DNA from: Streptomyces sp. SUK 48 | GTDB lineage: Bacteria; Actinomycetota; Actinomycetes; Streptomycetales; Streptomycetaceae | Length of the DNA stretch: 64,000 nucleotides | Reading direction: 5' to 3' | NCBI RefSeq assembly: GCF_009650765.1 | Contig: NZ_CP045740.1 | Coordinates: 1,798,001-1,862,000, forward strand | Shown here: positions 19,002-26,367 of the stretch, piece after piece | Layout: the number at the start of each line of letters is the position of its first letter | How positions within the stretch are numbered: position 1 is the stretch's first letter | Program-made: the position numbers and the translations under genes | Notes under the pieces: generated by a model | Databases searched by the model: none | Told to the model about the DNA's origin: nothing | Seen by the model: only the letters and a program-made list of their open reading frames with translations

Positions 19002-20285
19002 CTAGTGCAGGACGTGCGCGAGCGGTGGGCGTACGTCGGCGGGGAGCTGGAGGTCCTCCGGGGACAGGGCGTCGACCCGGTACTTTCCGACGGCGCTGAT
19101 CAGCATCCGCAGCTCCAGGGCCATGCTCTCGGCGAGCCGCAGCAGTCCCGCGTCGCCGTCCTCGTCGACGGCCAGCAGGGCCGCCCGGCCGAGCCCGACC
19201 GCCCTGGCGCCGAGGGCCAGGGCCTTGACCGCCCGGGTGCCCTCCCAGATCCGTCCGCTGGCCAGCAGGCAGCGGCCGGTGCGGCCGATCCGGGTCAGGC
19301 AGTCGCCGAGCGGCAGCCCGACCTGGGCCAGGAACCCGTTCGGCGCCCACGCGGTGCCCGCCTCGGCGCCGTCGACGGTCACCGCGTCCGCGCCGGAGGC
19401 CCACGCGGTGGCCGCGGCGTGGGCCACGTCCCGCCCGGGGTGGAGCTTCACCCAGACCCGTACGCGTGGGAAGTTGTTGCGCATCAGCCGGATCTGCTGG
19501 CGCAGGATCTCCTCGGTGAACGTGCCGGGGCTGCTCAGCCGCAGCACCCGGTCGCCGGCGCCGAACACCTCCTGGGTGGCGTACTGTTCGGCGATCCGCC
19601 CGGCCGCCTCGCGGTCCAGTACCGTCAGCCCGCCGAGGCCCGGCTTGGCGCCCTGGCCGACCTTCAGCTCGAAGGCCAGCTTCCCGGCGGCCAGCAGCGG
19701 CTGGGACACGGGGTCGCTGTAGAGGAGGTTCCACACCTCGGCGTCCGCGTCCTCGGTGGACTGCTGGACGACCACACCGCCGTACTCCTCGTTGCCGAAC
19801 GCGGCGGCCGCCTCGGTGTAGGCGGTGATACGGCCCGTCATCGAGGAGACCTCGGCCTCGCTGGCACCCCGGTAGCCGTTGACGGGGACCACGTTCTCGC
19901 CGATCACCATCGGGATGCCCAGCCGTCCGGCCTGCGCCCCGGCGGCCTCCCCGAGGTCGCGGCTGGCGACCTGGGTGGAGCCGAACGCCGAGACGTACAG
20001 CGGCAGCCGGGAGGCGAACCCGCCGATGACGGTGTCCAGTTCGACGTCCGTGTACAGCGGCTCGCGGGCCAGCTCGATCAGCTTCTCCAGCCGCTCCGGC
20101 ATGAACACCGGCGGCACGATCCGGGTCCGCTCCAGCGGGTCGCCCAGGTCCTGCCCGGCGGGTACGGCGCCGACCAGGCCGGTGCCGTAGACGGACAGGT
20201 CGGGGAAGGCGGCCGCGGCTCCCAGCCGGGCGCGGCGGCGCACCTCCTCCTCGGGGAAGCCGGCGGCGCTCAGTGCGGCGCTCAC
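19002..20285 (-). CDS. FMN glutamate-synthase-like enzyme without Fe-S ligands
   Basis: This 427-aa protein resembles the FMN/synthase domain of glutamate synthase (GltS family TIM barrel). It shows KVGQGAKPGLGG (208-219), an FMN-region DGAEAGTA (305-312), and the closing segment ALALGARAVGLGRAAL (356-370). Family members normally have a cysteine trio after this last segment that binds a 3Fe-4S cluster; here the following 50 residues contain no cysteine. Electron input from a ferredoxin or GltD-like partner is therefore doubtful, and a changed reaction (amino transfer, isomerisation or oxidation of an amino acid) is possible. The start GTG 20285 overlaps the upstream stop as GTGA. Being co-transcribed with glutamate mutase suggests it acts on glutamate or methylaspartate. 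No direct functional assignment. Confidence 0.75.
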   Translation of the reverse strand: MSAALSAAGFPEEEVRRRARLGAAAAFPDLSVYGTGLVGAVPAGQDLGDPLERTRIVPPVFMPERLEKLIELAREPLYTDVELDTVIGGFASRLPLYVSAFGSTQVASRDLGEAAGAQAGRLGIPMVIGENVVPVNGYRGASEAEVSSMTGRITAYTEAAAAFGNEEYGGVVVQQSTEDADAEVWNLLYSDPVSQPLLAAGKLAFELKVGQGAKPGLGGLTVLDREAAGRIAEQYATQEVFGAGDRVLRLSSPGTFTEEILRQQIRLMRNNFPRVRVWVKLHPGRDVAHAAATAWASGADAVTVDGAEAGTAWAPNGFLAQVGLPLGDCLTRIGRTGRCLLASGRIWEGTRAVKALALGARAVGLGRAALLAVDEDGDAGLLRLAESMALELRMLISAVGKYRVDALSPEDLQLPADVRPPLAHVLH

Positions 20286-21310
20286 GCGGACACCACTCCC
20301 GGCAGCTTCGGGTAGGCGCTGGCCTCCCAGACGGCGGTGCGGCCGGTGACGTACCGGGTGAAGCGCTCCAGGCCGATGCCGAAGCCGGAGCTGGCCGGGA
20401 TGCCCCGGCGGGCCAGGTCCAGGTACCAGCCGTACTTGGCGGGGTTCTCGCCGGTCTCGCGCATCCGGGTCACCAGCGTCGCGTAGTCGTGCTCGCGCTC
20501 GCTGCCGCTGGCCAGTTCGCCGTAGCCCTCGGGGGCGATCAGGTCGAAGTTGCGGAGCACGCCCGGGCGCCGGGCGTCCTCGCGGTCGTAGAAGCCGCGC
20601 GAGCCCTTGGGGTAGTCGACGACGAAGAAGGGGCGGGCGGAGCCGGCGGACAGGATCTCCTCGCCCCGCCAGTCGATCTCCGCGCCCGGGTCCTGCGGGT
20701 GCCCGAGGGCGACCAGGTCGGCGGTGGCCCGCTCGTGGCTGGTGCGGCCGAAGGCGCCGGTGACGGCCGCGCGCAGGGCGTCCTCGTCCCGGCCGAGCAG
20801 CTCCAGTTCGGCGGGCATGTCCCGCAGGACCTCCGCCACGGTGTGCGCGACCAGGGCCTCGGCGAGCGCCATCGCGTCCTCGCGGCGGGCGTCCCGTATC
20901 TCCACGTCGATCTGGTGGAACTCGGCGAGGTGGCGGTGGGTGACCGCCGTCTCCAGCGGTTCCAGCCGCACGTTGGGCGCGATGTAGAAGATCTTGTCGA
21001 AGGCGGCGAGCGTGGCCTGCTTGTAGAGGATCGCGCTGGTCATCAGCTTGTACTTGTGGCCGTAGAAATCGACGTCCACCTGCTTCGAACCGCGGATGCC
21101 GGGGTCGGTCACCGGGCCGATGAGCGGCGGCAGCAGCTCCTGGAAGCCGTGGCCCGCGAGGAAGGCGCGGACGGCGGTGAGCATCCGGTTCTGCACCCGC
21201 AGGGTGGCTCGGGTCCCGGCGGCGGTCAGGTGCGCGTCGAGGGAGGCGGGCAGCGGGGGCGGGGCCTGGAGGGTGGCCGGTCCGGCGGACTCGGCGGTCG
21301 ACACGGTCAT
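20282..21310 (-). CDS. Asparagine synthetase of AsnRS-like (AS-AR) type
   Basis: This 342-aa protein is a class IIb aminoacyl-tRNA-synthetase catalytic domain without the N-terminal anticodon-binding OB fold. Motif 2 is visible as NVRLEP..RHLAEFHQID (113-135) and motif 3 as GFGIGLERF (309-317). Proteins of this shape, first described in archaea as AS-AR, make asparagine from aspartate, ATP and ammonia via aspartyl-adenylate. Next to glutamate mutase genes, the natural substrate may be 3-methylaspartate, giving 3-methylasparagine. The ATG at 21310 has a perfect AGGAGG site. The stop overlaps the FMN enzyme start. Alternatives: amidation of ordinary aspartate, or aminoacyl activation of another acid for peptide assembly. 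Confidence 0.8.
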   Translation of the reverse strand: MTVSTAESAGPATLQAPPPLPASLDAHLTAAGTRATLRVQNRMLTAVRAFLAGHGFQELLPPLIGPVTDPGIRGSKQVDVDFYGHKYKLMTSAILYKQATLAAFDKIFYIAPNVRLEPLETAVTHRHLAEFHQIDVEIRDARREDAMALAEALVAHTVAEVLRDMPAELELLGRDEDALRAAVTGAFGRTSHERATADLVALGHPQDPGAEIDWRGEEILSAGSARPFFVVDYPKGSRGFYDREDARRPGVLRNFDLIAPEGYGELASGSEREHDYATLVTRMRETGENPAKYGWYLDLARRGIPASSGFGIGLERFTRYVTGRTAVWEASAYPKLPGVVSA

Positions 21311-21315
21311 GGGTA

Positions 21316-22686
21316 CTACCTCCTGGAGGTGCCGCCGGACAGACCGGCGAGCGGACGCGGGCGCCGGGGCGGCGCGGCGGTCGGGGCGAGGACGTGGCGG
21401 TCGTGCCGGCTCTGGACGAAGGACAGGGCGTCGAAGAGGCCGCGGGCGGTCAGCCGGCCGCTGCTCCCGGCGGCGCGGCCGATCGGCATCGAGCCGGTCT
21501 CGGACCAGGCCAGCCGGCCGGACTCGTCGATGTGGCTGCGGGTGCGGCCCGCGTTGTCGGGGTGCAGGCAGTAGGGGACGTCGAGGTAGCCGCGCGCGAA
21601 CGCCGCCAGCAGGGCCCGGCCGAGGTCGGCGTCGAGCCCGAGGACCGCGTCGATCAGGGCGCGGGCCTCGGCGTACACCGGGTTGTCGGACACGTCCGGC
21701 ACGCCCGCGGCGGCGGTCTTGCGGGTGTTGCGGGCGGCGGCCGACGCCACGCGCAGCGCCTCGACGTTCTCCGCGACGGTGGGGATGCGGTGCGCCTCCG
21801 CGGCCGTCTTGACGATCAGCCGCGCCGCTCCGGCCTGCACGGCGAGTTCCGCCGACCTCTCCAGCAGTTCCAGCGCGCCCTCGCGGGTGCGCGGGTACAG
21901 GCCCATGTAGGTGTAGAGGACGATGTGCCACTCGGTGTCCGGCAGCAGCTCGGCCGCCAGCCGGCGCAGCGCGTGGATCGCGTGCGCGTCCTGCTCGGAG
22001 TTGGTCTGCTGGGCGTAGCTGAGCGAGAGGGAGCGCAGGCCGGCTTGGTGGAAGAAGAGCGCCTCCAGCGCGCTGAGCGCCACCAGGAGACCCGGTGGGC
22101 ACAGCTGTCCCAGCATGCAGCCGCCGAACGTCTCCAGGTGGGGTTCCGCGCCGGTGGAGCGGAGCGAGGCGAGGAACTCGCACGCCTGGCGCCAGTTGCG
22201 GACGGAGTCGGCCAGCGGGGTGCGGCCGTAGGGCAGGCAGTACGAGACGGGGCCGCCCTCGGTCGCGTCCAGGCCGAGCGCGGCCAGCGCGGCCATGATG
22301 CGCTGGGGGCGGGCCGAACCGTGGCGTACCTGCACGGGGAACGAGGGGTCGCGCACGCCGTCCAGGACCCAGCGGGAGGTGTGCGGGCTGAGCGAGCTGA
22401 TGGGGTAGCCGTTGAGGGGGTGGTCCGTGTTGAGGGCGCGCACCGCGGCCGGTTCGTCGCCCACCCGGGTGTAGCTGTCGATGGTGATGGTGCCGACGAC
22501 GGCGTCGGCGGCGTCCCTGGTCGCCCGCAGCCCGGCCCGCATCAGGGCGGGGTCGGAGAACCCCATCCGCGGTTGCACCACGAGGGCGCCCCTGGCCTGG
22601 GCATCCGCGACGTACCGTGCGAAGGAGACGCGCGATCCGTGCACGGCCACCGGGCCCCGGGGGCGGCTCGCGAAGGCCCGGGTCAC
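21316..22686 (-). CDS. Glutamate (methylaspartate) mutase, E subunit
   Basis: This 456-aa protein resembles the large epsilon subunit of coenzyme-B12 glutamate mutase, which rearranges L-glutamate to (2S,3S)-3-methylaspartate. Family-like stretches include VVQPRMGFSDP near the N-terminus, TITIDSYTRVGD, LNGYPI, and FGGCMLGQLCPP in the barrel. The GTG start at 22686 overlaps the small-subunit stop, the usual coupled order. Outside fermentative anaerobes such pairs occur in peptide clusters such as friulimicin, where methylaspartate is a building block; the NRPS genes just downstream support that role here. The C-terminal 30 residues are Arg/Pro-rich and poorly conserved in appearance. Confidence 0.88.
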   Translation of the reverse strand: MTRAFASRPRGPVAVHGSRVSFARYVADAQARGALVVQPRMGFSDPALMRAGLRATRDAADAVVGTITIDSYTRVGDEPAAVRALNTDHPLNGYPISSLSPHTSRWVLDGVRDPSFPVQVRHGSARPQRIMAALAALGLDATEGGPVSYCLPYGRTPLADSVRNWRQACEFLASLRSTGAEPHLETFGGCMLGQLCPPGLLVALSALEALFFHQAGLRSLSLSYAQQTNSEQDAHAIHALRRLAAELLPDTEWHIVLYTYMGLYPRTREGALELLERSAELAVQAGAARLIVKTAAEAHRIPTVAENVEALRVASAAARNTRKTAAAGVPDVSDNPVYAEARALIDAVLGLDADLGRALLAAFARGYLDVPYCLHPDNAGRTRSHIDESGRLAWSETGSMPIGRAAGSSGRLTARGLFDALSFVQSRHDRHVLAPTAAPPRRPRPLAGLSGGTSRR

Positions 22687-23153
22687 CGGGTCACCTCCTT
22701 GGGCAGGGCGCCGACGAACGTCTCGAAGGAGGCGAGGTCCACGCCCTCCTGGAAGACGGCGTCGAAGCCGGCCGCCATGAGTTCATGGGCCTGTTCCTCC
22801 TGCCGGTCCTGCGAGATCCCGAGCTTGCCGCCGATGACGACCGGCAGACCGTCCAGGTCGGGACGGGCGCGCAGGGCGGCGATCAACGGCTTGGCGTCAC
22901 GGCAGCCATGGCCGTTGACGCTGCTGACCACCAGCAGATCGGGCTGGTGCCTCGCACAGGACTCGACGATCTCTTCCTCGGGGACACAGGGGCCGAGATT
23001 GACGACCCTGTGCCCCAGGTCCTCGAGCAGCAGCTGTACGAATACGAGATTCCAGGTGTGTGCGTCGGACGCCAGTCCAGTGACGATCACTTCGAGTGAC
23101 GCCATGCGGTCGCACGTCGCCAGTTCGGCAGGCTTCATTCGTTCTTCGTCCAC
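22683..23153 (-). CDS. Glutamate mutase, B12-binding S subunit
   Basis: This small cobalamin-binding subunit (up to 156 aa) has a Rossmann-like B12 domain. The cobalt-ligating histidine is in SDAHTWN (D30, H32), followed by VVSSVNGHG and a GGKLGI loop. The canonical signature is DxHxxG; here the glycine is replaced by Asn35. Start candidates are GTG 23153, ATG 23138 (MKPAEL) and ATG 23105 (MASLEV); the alignable region starts at MASLEV, so the first 16 residues are uncertain. It heads the NRPS operon and is divergent from the XRE regulator across about 230 bp that should contain both promoters. Confidence 0.85.
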   Translation of the reverse strand: MDEERMKPAELATCDRMASLEVIVTGLASDAHTWNLVFVQLLLEDLGHRVVNLGPCVPEEEIVESCARHQPDLLVVSSVNGHGCRDAKPLIAALRARPDLDGLPVVIGGKLGISQDRQEEQAHELMAAGFDAVFQEGVDLASFETFVGALPKEVTR

Positions 23154-23381
23154 ATCGTCGATGACATCGGGAGAAGGGGGCTGGCGGGTTCTGAACGCCC
23201 CGCACGATCGAGACTAGGAGTCCCCCCGGAGCGTCACCGGCGTCCGCGACGGCAGCGCAGCGGCAGTTGCCGCCGCCCGGCCGCCCGGTGTTCCCGCCGG
23301 CAGTATCGCCGCAGGAACGGAACGGTAAGGCGGCCTCGGAAGCTGCTCCCGCAAGTAACCGGAACACCAGGGGAGACAGCG

Positions 23382-24809
23382 ATGACGAACCGACAGGCTC
23401 GGTCGGCTGAGTTCGGCGCCGTGCTGCGCAGCGCTCGGGAGCATGCCGGGCTCACCCAGGAACAGCTTGCCGGGCTCTCGACTGTCAGCATCCGGGCGAT
23501 CCGCGATCTGGAGCGCGGCCGGGTGGTACGGCCCCGCAGGGACACGGTGCGACTGCTCGCCGACGCCATGCGGCTCGGTGACACGGGCCGGGCGGCGCTC
23601 GAACTGGCCGCCGACAGCGCCTCGGTGGGCAAGGCGCTGCGCGATGTGTACAGCCCCGAACTGGCCTGCCCGCCCATGCCGGTGCACACCCTGTTCGGCC
23701 GCGAGTCCGAACTGCGGGCGCTGGCCGACCTGCTCGGCGGCGAGCGGGAGCGGCTGGTGACGGTCGTGGGGCTGCCCGGCGTCGGCAAGTCCCGGCTCGC
23801 CCAGGAGGCCGCCCTCCAGGTGCACCGGCGGGGCGACATACCCGTGCTGTGGCTGCCCATGGACGGGGCCGGGCGCACCCCGGACAAGGCCGCGCACCGG
23901 CCGCGGACGGCGCTGGCCAACTGGGTACGGCCGCTGGTGTCCGAGGGCGGGCGCTACGACGAACTGGCGGCGTTCATCGCGGACCGGCCCACCCTGCTGG
24001 TCCTGGACGGCCACGAGGTCACGCCCGCCACCAGCCCGGCCCTGATGTATCTGCTGCACAGCTGCCGGCGGCTCAGGATTCTGCTCACCTCCCGCCACCC
24101 GCACCATGTCTCCGGCGGCCGGCTGCTGCCCCTCGCCCCGCTGCCGACGGTCCTCGCGCCGGGGCCGCCCCCGATAACCGGGCCGGCCGCGATATCCGGG
24201 CCGGCCGCGATGTCGCCGCTCCCCGGTGACTCGCTGTCGGCGCGCCGCCCCGCAGTCGAGCTGATGCTGTCGTACGTCAGCCATCTGCGTCCCGACCTGC
24301 TGCTCACCGACTCCGTCATCGCGGTCGTGGCGGAGATCTGCGAGGCGCTGGACGGCATCCCCCAGGCTCTGGAGGCGGCCACCTCCTGGCTGTTGCTGTA
24401 CTCCCTGGAGCAACTGCGGGAGATGGCACGGGAGTCACCCCTCGCGCTGGTCGACGGCGCTCCCTCGCTGACCCTCGGCGCCGCCGCGCCGCTGGGCGAC
24501 CTGCTGGCCTCGGTGCGCGCCGGACTCCCGGACCGGCAGGCCGATCTGCTGGCCGCGATGGCCCCCTCGGCCTCCTCCTGGACGGTCGACGACGCGGCCG
24601 AGGCGCTCGGCGTCCCCTCGGCGCGGGCGGCCCAGGACGTGCACGCCCTGCTTCTGCACGGCCTGATCCGCCAGTTCCCCGCCGGTCCGGGCGGCGCGGC
24701 CCGGCCCGGCCGGTTCTCGGTGCTCCATCTCGTCCGCGACCTCGTCACCGGCGGACGGCCGTCCCCCGAGGACGCGGCGCCCCGCCTGCTGGCCACCGGC
24801 GCCGTGTGA
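23382..24809 (+). CDS. XRE-family regulator with ATPase domain
   Basis: This 475-aa protein has an N-terminal helix-turn-helix (about 8-65; FGAVLRSAREHAGLTQEQLAGLSTVSIRAIRDLERGR), then a Walker A motif GLPGVGKS near 130 and a Walker B-like LLVLDG. A low-complexity P/A/G segment with repeated ITGPAAIS / ISGPAAMS lies around 265-280, and an AAA/STAND-like C-terminal half follows. Such XRE-STAND proteins often act as pathway-specific regulators in Streptomyces. It diverges from the glutamate mutase gene and precedes the carbamoyltransferase gene, so it likely controls the NRPS operon. ATG 23382 is preceded by GGGGAGA. There is no TTA codon. Confidence 0.85.
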   Translation: MTNRQARSAEFGAVLRSAREHAGLTQEQLAGLSTVSIRAIRDLERGRVVRPRRDTVRLLADAMRLGDTGRAALELAADSASVGKALRDVYSPELACPPMPVHTLFGRESELRALADLLGGERERLVTVVGLPGVGKSRLAQEAALQVHRRGDIPVLWLPMDGAGRTPDKAAHRPRTALANWVRPLVSEGGRYDELAAFIADRPTLLVLDGHEVTPATSPALMYLLHSCRRLRILLTSRHPHHVSGGRLLPLAPLPTVLAPGPPPITGPAAISGPAAMSPLPGDSLSARRPAVELMLSYVSHLRPDLLLTDSVIAVVAEICEALDGIPQALEAATSWLLLYSLEQLREMARESPLALVDGAPSLTLGAAAPLGDLLASVRAGLPDRQADLLAAMAPSASSWTVDDAAEALGVPSARAAQDVHALLLHGLIRQFPAGPGGAARPGRFSVLHLVRDLVTGGRPSPEDAAPRLLATGAV

Positions 24810-24899
24810 CCGGCGGCCGCCACCACTCGGACACCCCGGTATTAACTGCCAACTCTTATTCATAAACAGGTAGTTCACGAAAGGTGATGACACTCCGCC

Positions 24900-25832
24900 A
24901 TGCGTAATCTCATCTCGCTCGCCGACCTGACCTCCGAGGAACTCGACCGCATCGTCCGGCGCGCCGTCGTCTTCGGCCGCGGTGACACCGGCGAACGGCC
25001 GCTGGCCGGGCACCGGGTCGGTATCTACTTCCGCAAGTCCTCGACCCGTACCCGTACTTCGTTCTGGAGCGGCGCGAGCCGTCTGGGCGCGGACGTCATC
25101 ACGTTCGGTCCCGACGAACTCCAGATCAGCACGGGGGAAACCCTGGAGGACACGGCCCGGGTGCTGGGCGAGTACCTGGACGCGCTGGTCGTGCGCACCA
25201 ACGGGGACATGGCGGAGATACGGCGGCTGGGCAGCAGCCCGAAGCTCGCCGTGGTCAACGCCCTGACCCTGGACGAGCATCCGACCCAGGCCATCGCCGA
25301 CCTCGCCACGCTCACCGAGCTGTTCGGTGACCTGGCGGGGCGGCATGTGCTGTGCGTCGGCGAGGGGAACAGCTCGGGTGCCGCGCTGGCGCTGGCCGCG
25401 GCGCTCACCCCCGGGCTGCGGCTGACCCTGCTGTGCCCGCAGGGGTACGAGGTGCCGCGGGAGACCCTCGACCTGGTCGGCAAGCTCAGTGACGGGCAGG
25501 CGCTGGTCGAGCAGGTCACGTCGGCCGACGAGGTGACGGGGCCGGTGGACGCCGTGTACACGAGCCGCTGGCAGACGATGGGCGTCCCCAAGGCGAACCC
25601 CGACTGGCTGGCCGACTTCGAGGGGTTCCGGATCGACCAGGCGTTCCTCGACCGGTTCGCCGGCCCGGACACCGTGTTCCTGCACGACCTGCCCGCCGTG
25701 CGCGGCCAGGAGGTCACCGACGAGGTCCTCGACGGGGAGCGGAGCGTCGCCTGGCGCCAGGCGCACCACAAGATGACGGCCGCGATGGCGGTGCTGGAGT
25801 GGTGCGTGACCGGGGCGGCCGACCGCGCCTGA
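24900..25832 (+). CDS. Ornithine carbamoyltransferase paralogue
   Basis: This 310-aa protein is of the aspartate/ornithine carbamoyltransferase family, which moves the carbamoyl group of carbamoyl phosphate to an amine. Carbamoyl-phosphate contacts are visible: STRT (48-51) in the N-domain and LDEHPTQ. The second domain has VYTSRWQTMG at the substrate-amine loop and FLHDLP where anabolic ornithine enzymes have HCLP. The Cys-to-Asp change and its position inside a peptide cluster argue for a non-ornithine substrate. A diamino acid such as 2,3-diaminobutyrate is plausible, as the tuberactinomycins also use a carbamoyltransferase paralogue to form a ureido group. An unusually AT-rich 40-bp stretch upstream (24840-24880) probably contains its promoter. 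Confidence 0.83.
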   Translation: MRNLISLADLTSEELDRIVRRAVVFGRGDTGERPLAGHRVGIYFRKSSTRTRTSFWSGASRLGADVITFGPDELQISTGETLEDTARVLGEYLDALVVRTNGDMAEIRRLGSSPKLAVVNALTLDEHPTQAIADLATLTELFGDLAGRHVLCVGEGNSSGAALALAAALTPGLRLTLLCPQGYEVPRETLDLVGKLSDGQALVEQVTSADEVTGPVDAVYTSRWQTMGVPKANPDWLADFEGFRIDQAFLDRFAGPDTVFLHDLPAVRGQEVTDEVLDGERSVAWRQAHHKMTAAMAVLEWCVTGAADRA

Positions 25833-25847
25833 CCGGAAAGCGCGCAA

Positions 25848-25895
25848 GACAGCGGTGGGGGGATGGGCCCGCGGGCCCATCCCCCCACCGCTGTC
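25848..25895. terminator. 48-nt perfect palindrome between convergent genes
   Basis: Positions 25848-25871 and 25872-25895 are exact reverse complements with no unpaired loop bases; the arm begins GACAGCGGTGGGGGG and the centre is GGGCCCGCGGGCCC. It lies between the carbamoyltransferase stop (25832) and the MbtH stop (25923), so a bidirectional terminator is the simplest reading. Confidence 0.85.
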
Positions 25896-25922
25896 GGCGC
25901 GCCCCGCGCCGAGGGGTCGGGT

Positions 25923-26144
25923 TCAGCCGCCCATGGCCGCGACGGCCGACCTGGGGCGCAGATCGGTCCAGTGGGCCTCGATGTACTCGGCGCACTCCTG
26001 CTTCGTGCCCTCGTCCCGCACCAGCGTCCAGCCCGCCGGCCGGGGGATGCCGACCGGCCAGAGGGAGTGCTGGCCCTCGTCGTTGGCGAGGACGACATAG
26101 CGGCCTGCCGGATCCTCAAAAGGGTTGGTTGCCACGATTCCCAC
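25923..26144 (-). CDS. MbtH-like NRPS chaperone
   Basis: This 73-aa protein is a typical MbtH-like protein, a small partner that binds NRPS adenylation domains and is often needed for their activity. The family pattern is clear: NPFED near the N-terminus, SLWPVGIPRPAGW in the middle with the two conserved tryptophans, and AEYIEAHWTDLRPRS at the end. It is encoded apart from the NRPS genes but inside the same region, and converges with the carbamoyltransferase gene across a palindrome. The ATG at 26144 is the only sensible start. It probably serves all five adenylation domains of the two NRPSs. Confidence 0.96.
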   Translation of the reverse strand: MGIVATNPFEDPAGRYVVLANDEGQHSLWPVGIPRPAGWTLVRDEGTKQECAEYIEAHWTDLRPRSAVAAMGG

Positions 26145-26367
26145 CTTCGCTGAAGCGACGACGCATGACCCGCGTCTGCGTTTTCCGGTCCCAAACTAGG
26201 GGCCGTTCAGGCAATGCGCGGGCAGAGTGACAGGCAGCTCGGCGGTGGTGTTCCCGCCCTCGCCGCCCGACGCGACTGGTCCACACCACACTTCCGCCCA
26301 TTTCGTGGACGACCTATGATCATACGGACAGCGAGATCCATGAACTCCGACCGGTGAGGGGATCCAC

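Noticed and set aside
20282..21310. Functional asparaginyl- or lysyl-tRNA synthetase
   Set aside because: The anticodon-binding domain is missing and the gene sits inside a biosynthetic operon.
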